From: Saccharomycopsis malanga
Lineage: Eukaryota; Ascomycota; Saccharomycetes; Ascoideales; Saccharomycopsidaceae
NCBI GenBank assembly: GCA_004014935.1
Contig: CP025322.1
Span: forward strand, 2,666,001-2,730,000
DNA length: 64,000 bases
Direction of reading: 5' to 3'
The translations under genes and the position numbers were made by a program. The notes beneath the pieces are model-generated. The model made no database searches. It worked only from the letters and a program-made list of their open reading frames with translations, and was not told the DNA's origin. Every line of letters starts with the position of its first letter. Position 1 is the stretch's first letter. Below, piece after piece: positions 31,635 to 40,432 of the stretch.

Positions 31635-31849
31635 AAGTTGCTTCAACAATAAGTGAGCTTCTTACTGAGAAAATGAAAGATTTCTCACAATTGTTTGTCC
31701 CATCTGGCTTTACTGGAAGGCCGTTCTTGCTAGCAAGTTGGATGTACAACCATTAACCGACATCATTGCCATAGAAAACACCCACACTTTCCGGAGATTT
31801 ATCCATGTCGGAAATGCCATTGCTACAAAGGGCACCTAGATCTTGGCTT

Positions 31850-32075
31850 AGCAGGATGGCTCAGTGATGTACTATCAAGAAAGATTTGGTACGATAATTT
31901 AGCAGATGTTAGTATTGAAAAGGGTTGGTAAGATAATTTAGCAGATTGTACTCTTGAAAAGACCTAACATTCTCAAGGTAGAGCCAATTATGAACATTAT
32001 TGGTTTCCCCCTTTGGATTTTACCAAGTCTCTTTTAACATGGCACCTATATACGAAACTGACATGTAATGGGCTA
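31850..32075 (+). repeat. SINE-like element (copy 14)
   Basis: Head 'cttagcaggatggctcagtg' (A box TGGCTCAGTGA), then two 'gataatttagcaga' units, 'tttggattttaccaagtctc' and 'cctatatacgaaactgacat'. It truncates the ETF-alpha pseudogene on its right side. The terminal tail is lost. Confidence 0.65.
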
Positions 32076-32297
32076 TTACATTGGTAAAAAATAGGCGTAT
32101 TGTTAGGGATTGAGCATGATTGTGAGAAAATACGATGTTTTACAATTTGGTATTAAAGTATTATCATATGAATTACAAAGGTAAAATACGATTCCTTACA
32201 ATTTGGTATCAAAGTCGTATTGTATGAATCACAAAGGTAAAATGCTATATCTAATAAAAACCAAGCTGATTAGACCCCATATAACGAGCTAATATCA
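32076..32297. other. 3' flank of KAR4
   Basis: AT-rich sequence with a duplicated phrase, 'acaatttggtat' plus 'aaagt' at about 32140 and 32198, followed in both cases by 'gaattacaaaggtaaaat' or 'gaatcacaaaggtaaaat'. The unit period is about 58 bp. Confidence 0.5.
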
Positions 32298-33374
32298 TCA
32301 ATTTTTAAGAGGGCTTTTTGGTCTTAAATACTCGATTTCCGAGCTCTGAGGCACATTATAGCCTCTTTGTTTGATTTCCTCTTTATACCATTCAGGGTCA
32401 AAGTTATCAAGTAACACGTCGGGGCTCATTATGACCCACCCTTTTCTCAATCTGACTGGGGTGTGTCCACTTCTAGAAGGAATAATGTGCAATCTTCGAT
32501 TACCAGAACTAAAGTTCTCTGCCACTTTGTACATTGCATCTGGAACAGAGCTGGGATTGGATTTTTCGGTCTTGCTTTCAATGTTAAGATCAGTATTGAT
32601 GTTACAGTTGATCAAATGGCCATCAACAGCTCTTCTGACGGTGCCTGTGATGCACATACAGCAGTGCCATTGTTTCCTGATAAACAAGGACTCGTCATCT
32701 TGGCGAGGATCAAGTATGGCGTTGTCATCGCCAGTTGTGAACACCAATTCTTCACTACGGCGAAACTTTCTGGTCCAAGGAGTGTCTCCGTTGGAATATT
32801 CGTCTGATGCCCCGCTAAGCAAGCTGGTCATCTCATTCATTTTATGGGCAGAGCCCCAAATGTAAAGAAATCCTGGCTTGGAACACAACTTGTCGATGGG
32901 AAGTTGGGTTAGAATCGGTAGAACAAACTGGTTTTCCGTCAAGCTTCCTATCATAATCGTATCAAACAGAAGATGATGTTCGTGGATCCATTTGTTCAAA
33001 ACTTGTACCATATCATTAGGATCTACTCGGCATCCTAAAGGTTTGGCAAAATAAGCCTGGTTGTTCTGTTCCTTGAGCTCAAGAAGCCTCTGGAGTTTGG
33101 GATATCCACTCACTGGATTCTCCACATTACGGATATATCCCACCGGCAGCTGCTGCGTGTGGATATAATTGTTGGAATAATCATTGTTCTGGTAGTTGTA
33201 CTGCTGTCTCTTGTCTTGCTTGCTAGCCAGTTGACTATTGGTGTTAAAGCTTTGTTTCTCCATTTTGCCAAGAGCTGAGCGAAGAGTGTTCAGATTCATT
33301 GCGTATTTATGTCCATCAAAACTATTTATATAGTTGGGACTCTTTTGAAAACCTTGATGAACTTGTTGATACAT
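32298..33374 (-). CDS. KAR4: Kar4, MT-A70-like (METTL14-related) protein
   Basis: A 358-residue protein. After a Gln/Asn-rich N-terminus (1-80) comes an MT-A70 fold: GYPKLQRLLELKE (90-102), DTIMIGSLTENQF (138-150), SKPGFLYIWGSA, KFRRSEELVF, QWHCCMCITGTVRR, FSSGNRRLHIIPSR and SPDVLLDNFDPEWYK. In budding yeast Kar4 is needed for pheromone-induced karyogamy genes and is part of the meiotic mRNA m6A methyltransferase complex with Ime4. The position of the catalytic DPPW of active family members reads MIGS here, so the protein should be catalytically inactive, as in known Kar4. The ATG at 33372-33374 is the first in frame. The gene is divergent from the two-intron gene at 34088. Confidence 0.93.
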   Translation of the reverse strand: MYQQVHQGFQKSPNYINSFDGHKYAMNLNTLRSALGKMEKQSFNTNSQLASKQDKRQQYNYQNNDYSNNYIHTQQLPVGYIRNVENPVSGYPKLQRLLELKEQNNQAYFAKPLGCRVDPNDMVQVLNKWIHEHHLLFDTIMIGSLTENQFVLPILTQLPIDKLCSKPGFLYIWGSAHKMNEMTSLLSGASDEYSNGDTPWTRKFRRSEELVFTTGDDNAILDPRQDDESLFIRKQWHCCMCITGTVRRAVDGHLINCNINTDLNIESKTEKSNPSSVPDAMYKVAENFSSGNRRLHIIPSRSGHTPVRLRKGWVIMSPDVLLDNFDPEWYKEEIKQRGYNVPQSSEIEYLRPKSPLKN

Positions 33375-34087
33375 TGTGGATGGACACCAACGTTGCTAAT
33401 TGATAATTGTCGTACGAACAAACCTCAAGGTAACGAATATAGGCTCTTTATACCAATTTGCTTCCCATGGGAACCCCCATGGGAGACTTGCAGAGCAATT
33501 AAGGAGCTTTGCTTCCAAATTAAAGGTTCCTGCTTGAAAGCTTAATTCTTACTGCCCCAGGGATTACTAACGTTCAACTTGTTAAGATTATATAGCGTTT
33601 TTGGTAACATCTATAAATAGCCGAAAATCAAAGTTTGGACCCTAAACATCAATGCAATGGCTTGCTAGCATGCTTGGCAGGCTTTACGTATTTTTAGTTG
33701 GCTCAATTAAAGCTTTTTCAAGGAGATTTTACGCATTTTTAGTTGGCTCAATTAAAGCTTTTTTTAACCAACTAATGTATACGTCATAGTGCTGCTGACA
33801 AGTTCACTTGCCCTATTGTTTACAATACTCCTCCATTGGCAACTCCTCCAAATCCAACCGCACTTTTAACTATTAAGGACTGTTTGAAAAAGCCTAATAA
33901 TATGAGAGAACTCGCTTAGTATTAAGGAAGCCTTCATGCATTGACCAACACGTTGGTGCATTACCATGCATTACCATGCATTGACATGCATGGTGATATG
34001 TTTGTGAATATCTATTAAGGACACATTAAGAGTATGATGAGACAATTTGGTATAGAAGAGGGGATATAGATAAGTGTATACATCACA
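33375..34087. promoter_or_regulatory. Divergent intergenic region KAR4 / two-intron gene
   Basis: 713 bp. It has a perfectly spaced 36-bp direct repeat (33683-33718 and 33728-33763, 45-bp period, one mismatch) containing 'tttttagttggctcaattaa'. Near 33960 'gcattaccatgcatt' is repeated. No pheromone-response element was recognised with confidence. Confidence 0.5.
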
Positions 34088-36396
34088 ATGCTTATTAGAG
34101 TGCTTTCTCCGGAGGTAAAGGCCGATATTGCGGCTCTTTGGGAGCAATATGTTGTTGAAAACAGGTTGGAGTATGCGGAAAAGATTGGGCTTAGTAGAAG
34201 ACCTTCGTTCAGCATTGCAGCCACTTTTGGTATTGGCAAGGTTGACACTCTGGTGAGCAATTTGAAAAGTGCGGCTATTGCGTATCTTGACGATGTGTGT
34301 ATAAACTGTTTTAGCGATTTTTAAGGAACCGTGTGCTAATTATAGAAAATCCATGGAGACGAGCTTCATAAAAGTCTGGAGAAACTAAACAACCATTTAG
34401 TTGGCAATGGTAACCTTGGCGATATTGTCAAGCTGATACACGGCAATTCGCTTGTATTGTTAGCGATAATTGGCGTAGATTTTCCCAAATCATTAGTGGA
34501 GCAGATTGCCCTATTTGATTTGTTGGCAATCTATTGTTATGAAACAACGTCTTCATTTACTAATTCGGTGCTGGAGAAATACAGCAAGGCAAGCGAGGAC
34601 CAAGTTTTTGTGGTAAAAGATGAGTATGACCAGATTCCAGATTTGTTGGCCAAAATGAGTCTGGTGCCTTTAGGGCTTGTAGAAGTAAGCAATACAATTG
34701 TAGAATGTCTTGAGCAGGAATGTAATATTTTGTTCTCTCAAAACAGGTGTTTTGAGATCATCAGCAAGTGCTTGAGCTTGTTCCTGATATCGCTATGCAA
34801 ATATCAGAAGTATCCTTCCATAAATGCATCAGAGGTGTTTGCATTTCTGTATCGGTTGTCAGAAATTGCTCCCTCGGTTGCCTTTCTTTTTGATCAATGG
34901 TTTCTTGAAACAAACAACCCGCCAGAGCCAGACGTAATGCTTCTGATAAACAAATGGAACGTTTTGACAGATTCCGAAGCTCACAGGTCCATCCAGCATT
35001 ATTTTCCCATATATGACCTTCTCAAAGAGCATATTTTCAGCGAAGACCATAAACTGCTCAAGTTTTCCCAGGGAGGAATGATAAACCTTGTGAAATTAGC
35101 AAACAACAGCAACATTATAACCGAATGGTTTCTGGGCAGCGATATGGCTAATATCATTACGCTTGGCTTGTATTCCCATTTCAACCAGTGCTGTTACGAC
35201 GACCACTTTGACGGTTTTCTTATAGAGCTTGTGCTCAATGGCACCGAAAAGATTATTTTGCATAACAATCTGGGCCGCTATGCAGAGTACTTGAAAATGA
35301 CCATTGACCTTATGGTAGTTGCAAAGGATCTTCGATTAGTCACTCTTTTGACAAGTTGTTTGCAAAAAAACGTATTGCAGGCCATTTCAGACCAGTACAA
35401 ACTGAAAGAAGGCAGGCATTTGCATCGCGTGTTTCTTTTATTATGTTTTACCATTCTGAACGTCATGCCAGCCATAGATTGTTTTTACGAGGTTTTGGCA
35501 CCGCTTTTTCAGAAAGACAGTTATTTTTTTCAATTATTCAATGTGATATTTCTGAATCCAGAGGAAATCCCATCTCAAGAACACCAAAGCCAATTAGAAC
35601 TGATCGCTTTCAAGTTTGCAAGAACCCTTCTAACTATTCCGGAATATTCCGTTTCTTTTGGCCAAGATTTGTTTTTTCACACCATTGAGAAATCTGAGTT
35701 TCTATACGAAAACAAAAAAGGCAAATTGGAAGCAAAATGTGATGTTCTGAGGCAAAACAACCAAAGACTCTTTGACCAAATGAATTTTGCATCTGCCGTA
35801 TGGACACAAGCCTTGCAAAAAAACAAAGCTTTTCTGTTCCAAAGCATAGAGATTCTGAAATATCAAGAGTGTATAGACAATCCAAAGCTCGAGCAGTATT
35901 TGATTTTTGAGCCTCGCAATAAACCATTTGCAAAGTTTTTGACCTTGAAATTATTAAACTTTTTCACCAATTCCCCTGAAATCAACGAAGAACTAACCAA
36001 ATTGCTCATCTTGCTCTTGGCTCAGAGTAAAGAAGAAATTCATGGACTTTTCACTAATATTGGGACACCTAGTCATGACGAAACTGCCTCTCACGCCTTG
36101 GAGTTCCTCTTCAGTTTGGTAAGTCTTTTACTACGTTGCTTTCATCTGAAGTACTCTTACTAATTGTTTAGATATTCTCCAATCATTTGTCAGGAATTGA
36201 CATGGAAGAAAAAGCAGCAATTCCAGTTTTTAACATCAATTTCCAAACGGTGTCAGATAAAGACGAATTGGTAAAATCAAAACCAATTGAGCAAACAGGA
36301 ATGGAACTCATGAAAAACGTCAGATTGTTCGGAAACTTTTATCTGGAACTGTTCATGATCAGCAAGGCTAAATTATTTTTACACGACAAGATTTGA
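34088..36396 (+). CDS. Helical protein of unknown function, possible FHIP/RAI16 relative, three exons
   Basis: Joining exon 1 (34088-34294), exon 2 (34346-36118) and exon 3 (36172-36396) gives a 734-residue protein. Both introns fall between codons, and the frame is kept throughout exon 2 back to 34346. The protein is predicted to be almost wholly helical, without signal peptide, membrane spans or catalytic motifs. Length, the all-helical character and segments such as FDGFLIELVL and YAEYLKMTIDLM vaguely resemble the FHIP (FTS-Hook-interacting) family. Those proteins link endosomes to dynein in filamentous fungi and animals. That link is an inference from memory and is weak. What is firm is a conserved-looking, intron-containing gene divergent from KAR4. 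Confidence 0.7.
34295..34345 (+). other. Spliceosomal intron 1, 51 nt
   Basis: Donor GTGTGT, branch-like TGCTAAT, acceptor TATAG only a few bases after the branch point. Removal joins codon-complete exons. Without splicing, exon 1 stops at 34322-34324. Confidence 0.8.
36119..36171 (+). other. Spliceosomal intron 2, 53 nt
   Basis: Donor GTAAGT, branch TACTAAT, acceptor TTTAG. Splicing replaces a stop after 36160 with 74 further residues. Confidence 0.85.
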
Positions 36397-37199
36397 CAAT
36401 ATAGGTTGGTATACTATTTAATTAACTTTTTTATTTGACATGTTTTGCTGTAGAATACTGAGATGGCTACTCGAAATATGTGATTTTATTATCATTATCG
36501 GAATACTGAGATACGAGAAGATTATGACTTGTGCATACACTAATTGAAGCAATGAGTATAACACAAGAGTACACTTTTGGCTTGCTACACACTCAAAAGG
36601 TGAGACGATAGATATGATAAAGCGGTAAGAAAACCTAAGCTAGTGATTAGGAACGCAAGAGTCTCTAATTGTATTTGTTGGATATCTTTTGTAAAATATT
36701 CTTGAGGTTTTTTGACTCTTACATATATTTCTAGTACAGTTCGTAAATACTCCCTGTGCCAGATTCGACCCCTGGATACTCGCAGGATTTCTTTCTTTTC
36801 CGAGAGCTTTAACCACTGAGCCTATGAGAAGATAAAAGTATACTAAAAGAAAGCTTGAAACAGCTAGTAATGTAGATGGGTGATTGAAATACGGAATATG
36901 CAACATGGACCAAACAAATTTGGTCATCCCACTTTACACTAAAAAAAGTCTTGTAATTTATAGTAGTATTTCGGAAATGCATTTGCAACATTATATTTTT
37001 GGGCCATAAACAATGAGAAGGGGAGAAATTAATTAGGGAGAAACGTTTGATAATTGATTTTATTGAAGAATATAGACCCAGAGATTAAAATTGCAAGAAA
37101 AGTCGTTAAATAGCAGTGAAGCAATTGAAACAAATGGCATGAATTAAAACTTGAAAGTTTATTATTTACATTGTTACCTACAGAGATATAGTTTTGATT
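36397..37199. other. Convergent intergenic region with SINE fragments
   Basis: Lies between the stop of the plus-strand gene at 36396 and the stop of the minus-strand gene at 37200. It contains a SINE tail fragment (36463-36498, actcgaaatatgtgatttta plus ATT/ATC triplets) and a head copy at 36735-36826. Confidence 0.5.
36735..36826 (-). repeat. SINE-like head with B box (copy 15)
   Basis: On the minus strand GGCTCAGTGGTTAAAGCTCTC (A box, D-arm) is followed about 45 bp later by GGGGTCGAATCTGG (B box). The body and tail are missing. Confidence 0.6.
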
Positions 37200-38684
37200 T
37201 CAAGTTGAGCCGGGGACAGACACCAATTTGCGATTTCTTTTGGACAGCTGGGCCTTTTGTCTTTTTTCACGTTCGATGATTTCACGTAAAAGCAAAGAGA
37301 GAGTCTCTTCTACGGCGAATCCTGTTTCGCTATCTAGAGCAACAAAAGAACAATTCCATTGCCGAGCAAGTTGTTTTCCTTGTTGGACAAGCAAAGGACT
37401 GGCTCTGAAATCGTTACTGTGAGTGCAGGCAATGATCATTGGCGGGATTTCAGTGTCACTGATAGGAACTTCGAATTCTAGAGATTTAGGAGGAACAGTG
37501 AGGTCGATTTCAGAGCCTTGTGGAGATTTTTGTTTTTTCTTTGGTTTACGTTTGTAAAGATCTGTAGTTTGGTTTTCCTGTTGCTGTTGTTTATTGAGTT
37601 TCCAGAGATGTTTGATGGAAGACGTGAGAGAAAACACGTCAGTTTCCCCCTGTATTTCGTTTTGCCGGAGATAGAGCTTGTAGCTTTTCCAGCTTTCGTG
37701 AATTATGGATCTGATTTTATATAGAAGATTGAAGGAGCTAGAATCGTCCAGATTATCGGTTTCATAAGATGGTGGGTTCATCGAAGGTATGGCCGAATAC
37801 GTAAGAACATAGCCATCGATACTGCCATTGAGCTCTCCTGCCCCAGAGCCAATAAGCAACGCTTTTGTTGCTATCGGAAGCCGGGGGTCTCTGCTGAGGT
37901 TGTGTAGAAACTCCTCGCCCAACCGGGCACCCAATGAGAGCTCTAGAAAAGGGACCACCAAGTTGGGGTTGAAGGCTGGGGTGTCTACGAGTTCTACGAG
38001 TATGGGCGACAAGCGGGGGATCTCGTAGGGAAGTGGAGAGCTTTGCTGTGGGGGAGAAGAGATGGAGGCCTGCGACAGGTTGTTGGGCAACACTCTGTTG
38101 GTATTCTTGATGGTGGTGGACGAATTGGTGATTTGCAATGGTTTGTAATAGTCGTCTATGGAAGAATTCCAAGTATAATCATGCGCATCAGTGGTAGCAT
38201 AATAATAAGCATAATAATTGGTTTGTAAAGACATGTTACTTGTTAAGGAACCTGCGGAAACAGGCTGCAATTTACAAACACTTTTTGCCAACTTGTCCAT
38301 GTTATAATTCAGCTCATTGATTTTCAGATGAGCAGCTTGCAAATCGTAATTGTCATTATTGTCAAACACATTTTGAAGATGGGATGAAAAGACTATATTA
38401 TTACGATCATTCACTAAAAACGGCAATGCGGTCTTCAGGCCAGCCATTTCGTCCAATATAAGCCGAGACCGCCGTAAAACAGGCTTGAATTTCAATAACG
38501 TTGTGCTGAAATCTCCCGTGGGATAATACGTTTCCTGAAATATCCCAGAATTGAGCTTGGTGATAAATGAAGACTTGCCCGTCTGGCTGCCGCCAAGAAC
38601 AGCTATTCTGATTGGCTCTTGCTCATTGAGAATCTTGTTCCATGGTATCTTCTTCGTTGCCGGAGCAGGAGAAGATGTCGTCAT
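37200..38684 (-). CDS. Divergent Ras-superfamily-like GTPase with large insertion
   Basis: A 494-residue protein from the ATG at 38682-38684; the longer frame begins with GTG. The N-terminal P-loop GGSQTGKSS (31-39) sits in RIAVLGGSQTGKSSFITKL, which is Ras-like, and YYPTGDF near residue 56 resembles switch I. The next recognisable element, LVELVDTPAF (D234), could be the G3 motif. Between them lies an insertion of about 160 residues, rich in Asn, Tyr and Ser. A late ACTHSND segment takes the place expected for NKxD, and ALDSETG may correspond to the SAK loop. Another basic low-complexity insert (KRKPKKKQK) precedes it. No specific orthologue is recognised. GTP binding is plausible from the P-loop, but hydrolysis is doubtful. 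Confidence 0.7.
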   Translation of the reverse strand: MTTSSPAPATKKIPWNKILNEQEPIRIAVLGGSQTGKSSFITKLNSGIFQETYYPTGDFSTTLLKFKPVLRRSRLILDEMAGLKTALPFLVNDRNNIVFSSHLQNVFDNNDNYDLQAAHLKINELNYNMDKLAKSVCKLQPVSAGSLTSNMSLQTNYYAYYYATTDAHDYTWNSSIDDYYKPLQITNSSTTIKNTNRVLPNNLSQASISSPPQQSSPLPYEIPRLSPILVELVDTPAFNPNLVVPFLELSLGARLGEEFLHNLSRDPRLPIATKALLIGSGAGELNGSIDGYVLTYSAIPSMNPPSYETDNLDDSSSFNLLYKIRSIIHESWKSYKLYLRQNEIQGETDVFSLTSSIKHLWKLNKQQQQENQTTDLYKRKPKKKQKSPQGSEIDLTVPPKSLEFEVPISDTEIPPMIIACTHSNDFRASPLLVQQGKQLARQWNCSFVALDSETGFAVEETLSLLLREIIEREKRQKAQLSKRNRKLVSVPGST

Positions 38685-38940
38685 TGCTACAACTTGCCTC
38701 TTTTTGGTACCTATGTTGAACACTGTATAGGGGAAAGAAAATATGAAAAATTTGGGGCGGGGTATTATTACTGATCCGGGGGTTTAATGGGGGTATGAAT
38801 ACCAGTTTTAAATAGCCAGTTTATAATATATTATAATCCTATATTTCGAGCCCAGTACATATCAGTATTTTATTTAGGTGTTATGAATAGTGAGGATCAG
38901 ATTAAGCCCAGTTTCCATTATATCATCTCAATACTGATTT
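38685..38940. other. Upstream region of GTPase-like gene with a SINE end fragment
   Basis: Contains 'atatttcgagcccagtacat' (38844-38875, minus-strand SINE 3' end). No other feature recognised. Confidence 0.45.
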
Positions 38941-40053
38941 TAATAGCCAGTTGTATAAATAAACATAATCTACAAATTGTACTTTTTTGCTTCAATCTTG
39001 ATTTGGGCTTTTACAAATAAGGCTCTTGTAACAATGAAAACCTTTCAAAACAGTTGGAATATTGCTCTATCAATAACTAAAACCTACCTCGTAATTTTTG
39101 GCCGAAAAATAGCCAAAGTTTATCACCAATTTACAGTCAACAAACAACTTCCATAAGAATGTAATAAAGCAAATCAGAAACCGGAACAGCGAAAAAACAA
39201 AAAATTAAAGTCCAAGTGACATTAAACCATTTGCAACCGTAACATGAATAGGAATAAATGTTTTTTAAAACGGACTCACCAGAACAGAAATGTAAAGCAA
39301 ATTAATAAGAACATTACGCTTTATCTAGTCACATAAAATTTTTGTTATACCGCCAAAGTTATAGTATGCTAGTTTTACATTATATAATTGTTAAACATGG
39401 AGCGTAAGCTCCTCTTTGAACCTATAAAACACAATATTGTTTTTAGCTCTTAAGATACGTGTTTCTTCAGGATAATACCTCATTCACATACCAAAGGAAG
39501 ACTGAAAGCATACAAAACCTATGGAATATTATAAAGAAATAAATAGAGTTTTTCTAAGAGGTAAAAAACACTATTTGTAACAAACTATGTTTTATTTTCG
39601 ACAAAATAATACTTTCACTCTGTTAAACACTATATAAAAGCCAAATCTAAAAACAAAGTACATTGCAGGAAACTTCAGGATCTAAGGAATATATGAATAC
39701 CAATTTGTATGGCTTGGGTTGCTGTGAAGATTCTAAAATATGGAATAAAAGAATCATCTTTTTTGGCAAAATTGGCAATTTTCCATTATATCAAATATTT
39801 ACTCCCAAATTGAAATTTTTTTATTACAAATAGTACTATAATATTCCAAAAAAATTTACAATATTATTTCATGGCTTTAAAAATTAATATAACCTGAATA
39901 GCACGGTTTTAATTCAATAAAACGTTTGATGAGTATTCCAAGACGACAAGAGCGCGAATCGAGTACCAAAACCCCAAGTGAGGAACGCCACACTTGTTTT
40001 TCGTTGCGCATGGTGGCGCATGATGCCTCAACCAACTTGGCCACACGACAATA
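38941..40053 (-). repeat. LTE repeat family, copy 2 (near full length, about 1.1 kb)
   Basis: On the minus strand the head is TCGTGTGGCCAAGTTGGTTG, then 'catcatgcgccaccatgcgc', 'aacaagtgtggcgttcctca' and 'tggtactcgattcgcgc'. The body runs about 1 kb to a conserved end (gcaaaaaagtacaatttgta, gattatgtttatttatac). It aligns along its whole length with copies 3 and 5. No coding frame and no terminal inverted or long direct repeats are seen. Confidence 0.88.
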
Positions 40054-40099
40054 GTAAGCTATTACATATAGGCATTTCAAATAATATCTTATATTTCAA

Positions 40100-40372
40100 C
40101 CTTAGTAAATATTAGTTCTGTATATGCGTGCTATGTTTGAAGAGACTTGATAAAACCCAGTGGGAAAAACACAATGATGTCCTGTTTAACGTAACCTTTT
40201 CACCCAATTGGTTGAAAGTAAACACTAGACTTTGGTGAGACAGTTGCACTTTCTCGTGAAGTCACGTTCAGCATTCTAGCAAGAAGTGTTGGTGTTGGGA
40301 ATCGAACCCGTGAGCCTGTTAGGTCTTTTTCTCTCAAAGAGCACGAACCACTGAGCCATCGGGTCCAGCGGC
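40100..40372 (-). mobile_element. Most complete SINE-like element with A and B boxes (copy 17)
   Basis: On the minus strand GATGGCTCAGTGGTTCGTGC (A box) is followed by 'tttgagagaaaaagaccta' and the B box GGGTTCGATTCCC. A middle region follows (agtgcaactgtctcacc, tcaaccaattgggtga), then 'gttttatcaagtctcttc' and 'gcatatacagaactaata'. The D-arm and T-arm halves can each fold as hairpins. The ATT tail is reduced. Confidence 0.85.
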
Positions 40373-40432
40373 CAAACGACGATTACAGTAAAATAAAACC
40401 AAAACTCTTAGTAATTGACACTACAAGCAAAG
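40373..40432 (+). promoter_or_regulatory. Short 5' flank of the M20 peptidase gene
   Basis: Only 60 bp separates the SINE head from the ATG at 40433, so the gene's promoter must overlap or lie beyond repeat DNA. Confidence 0.4.

Larger units (their letters stand above)
31280..31848 (+). pseudogene. ETF alpha-subunit (AIM45-type) pseudogene, N-terminal part, split by a SINE
   Basis: Three conceptual segments in different frames match the N-terminal domain of electron-transfer flavoprotein alpha. They are KVALAFGQVTAGSL through AVAKEQLS (about 31291-31425), LPEQVASTISELL (31626-31664), and VLASKLDVQPLTDII through GNAIAT (31727-31831). The active protein carries electrons from mitochondrial acyl-CoA dehydrogenases. 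Here the reading frame shifts at least twice, a 128-bp SINE lies between the first two segments, and the C-terminal FAD-binding half is missing, replaced by another SINE. No start codon context or mitochondrial targeting segment is seen. The gene is therefore broken. The match is from remembered family sequence. Confidence 0.72.

Noticed and set aside
31212-31652. A functional 146-residue protein covering the ETF-alpha-like segment
   Set aside because: The frame runs from one SINE fragment through the pseudogene into another SINE. The ETF-alpha similarity continues in other frames, so the gene is broken.
38941-40053. LTE as a solo LTR of a Ty-like retrotransposon
   Set aside because: No TG...CA termini, no 5-bp target duplication and no linked gag-pol were seen, while a tRNA-like head is present in every copy.
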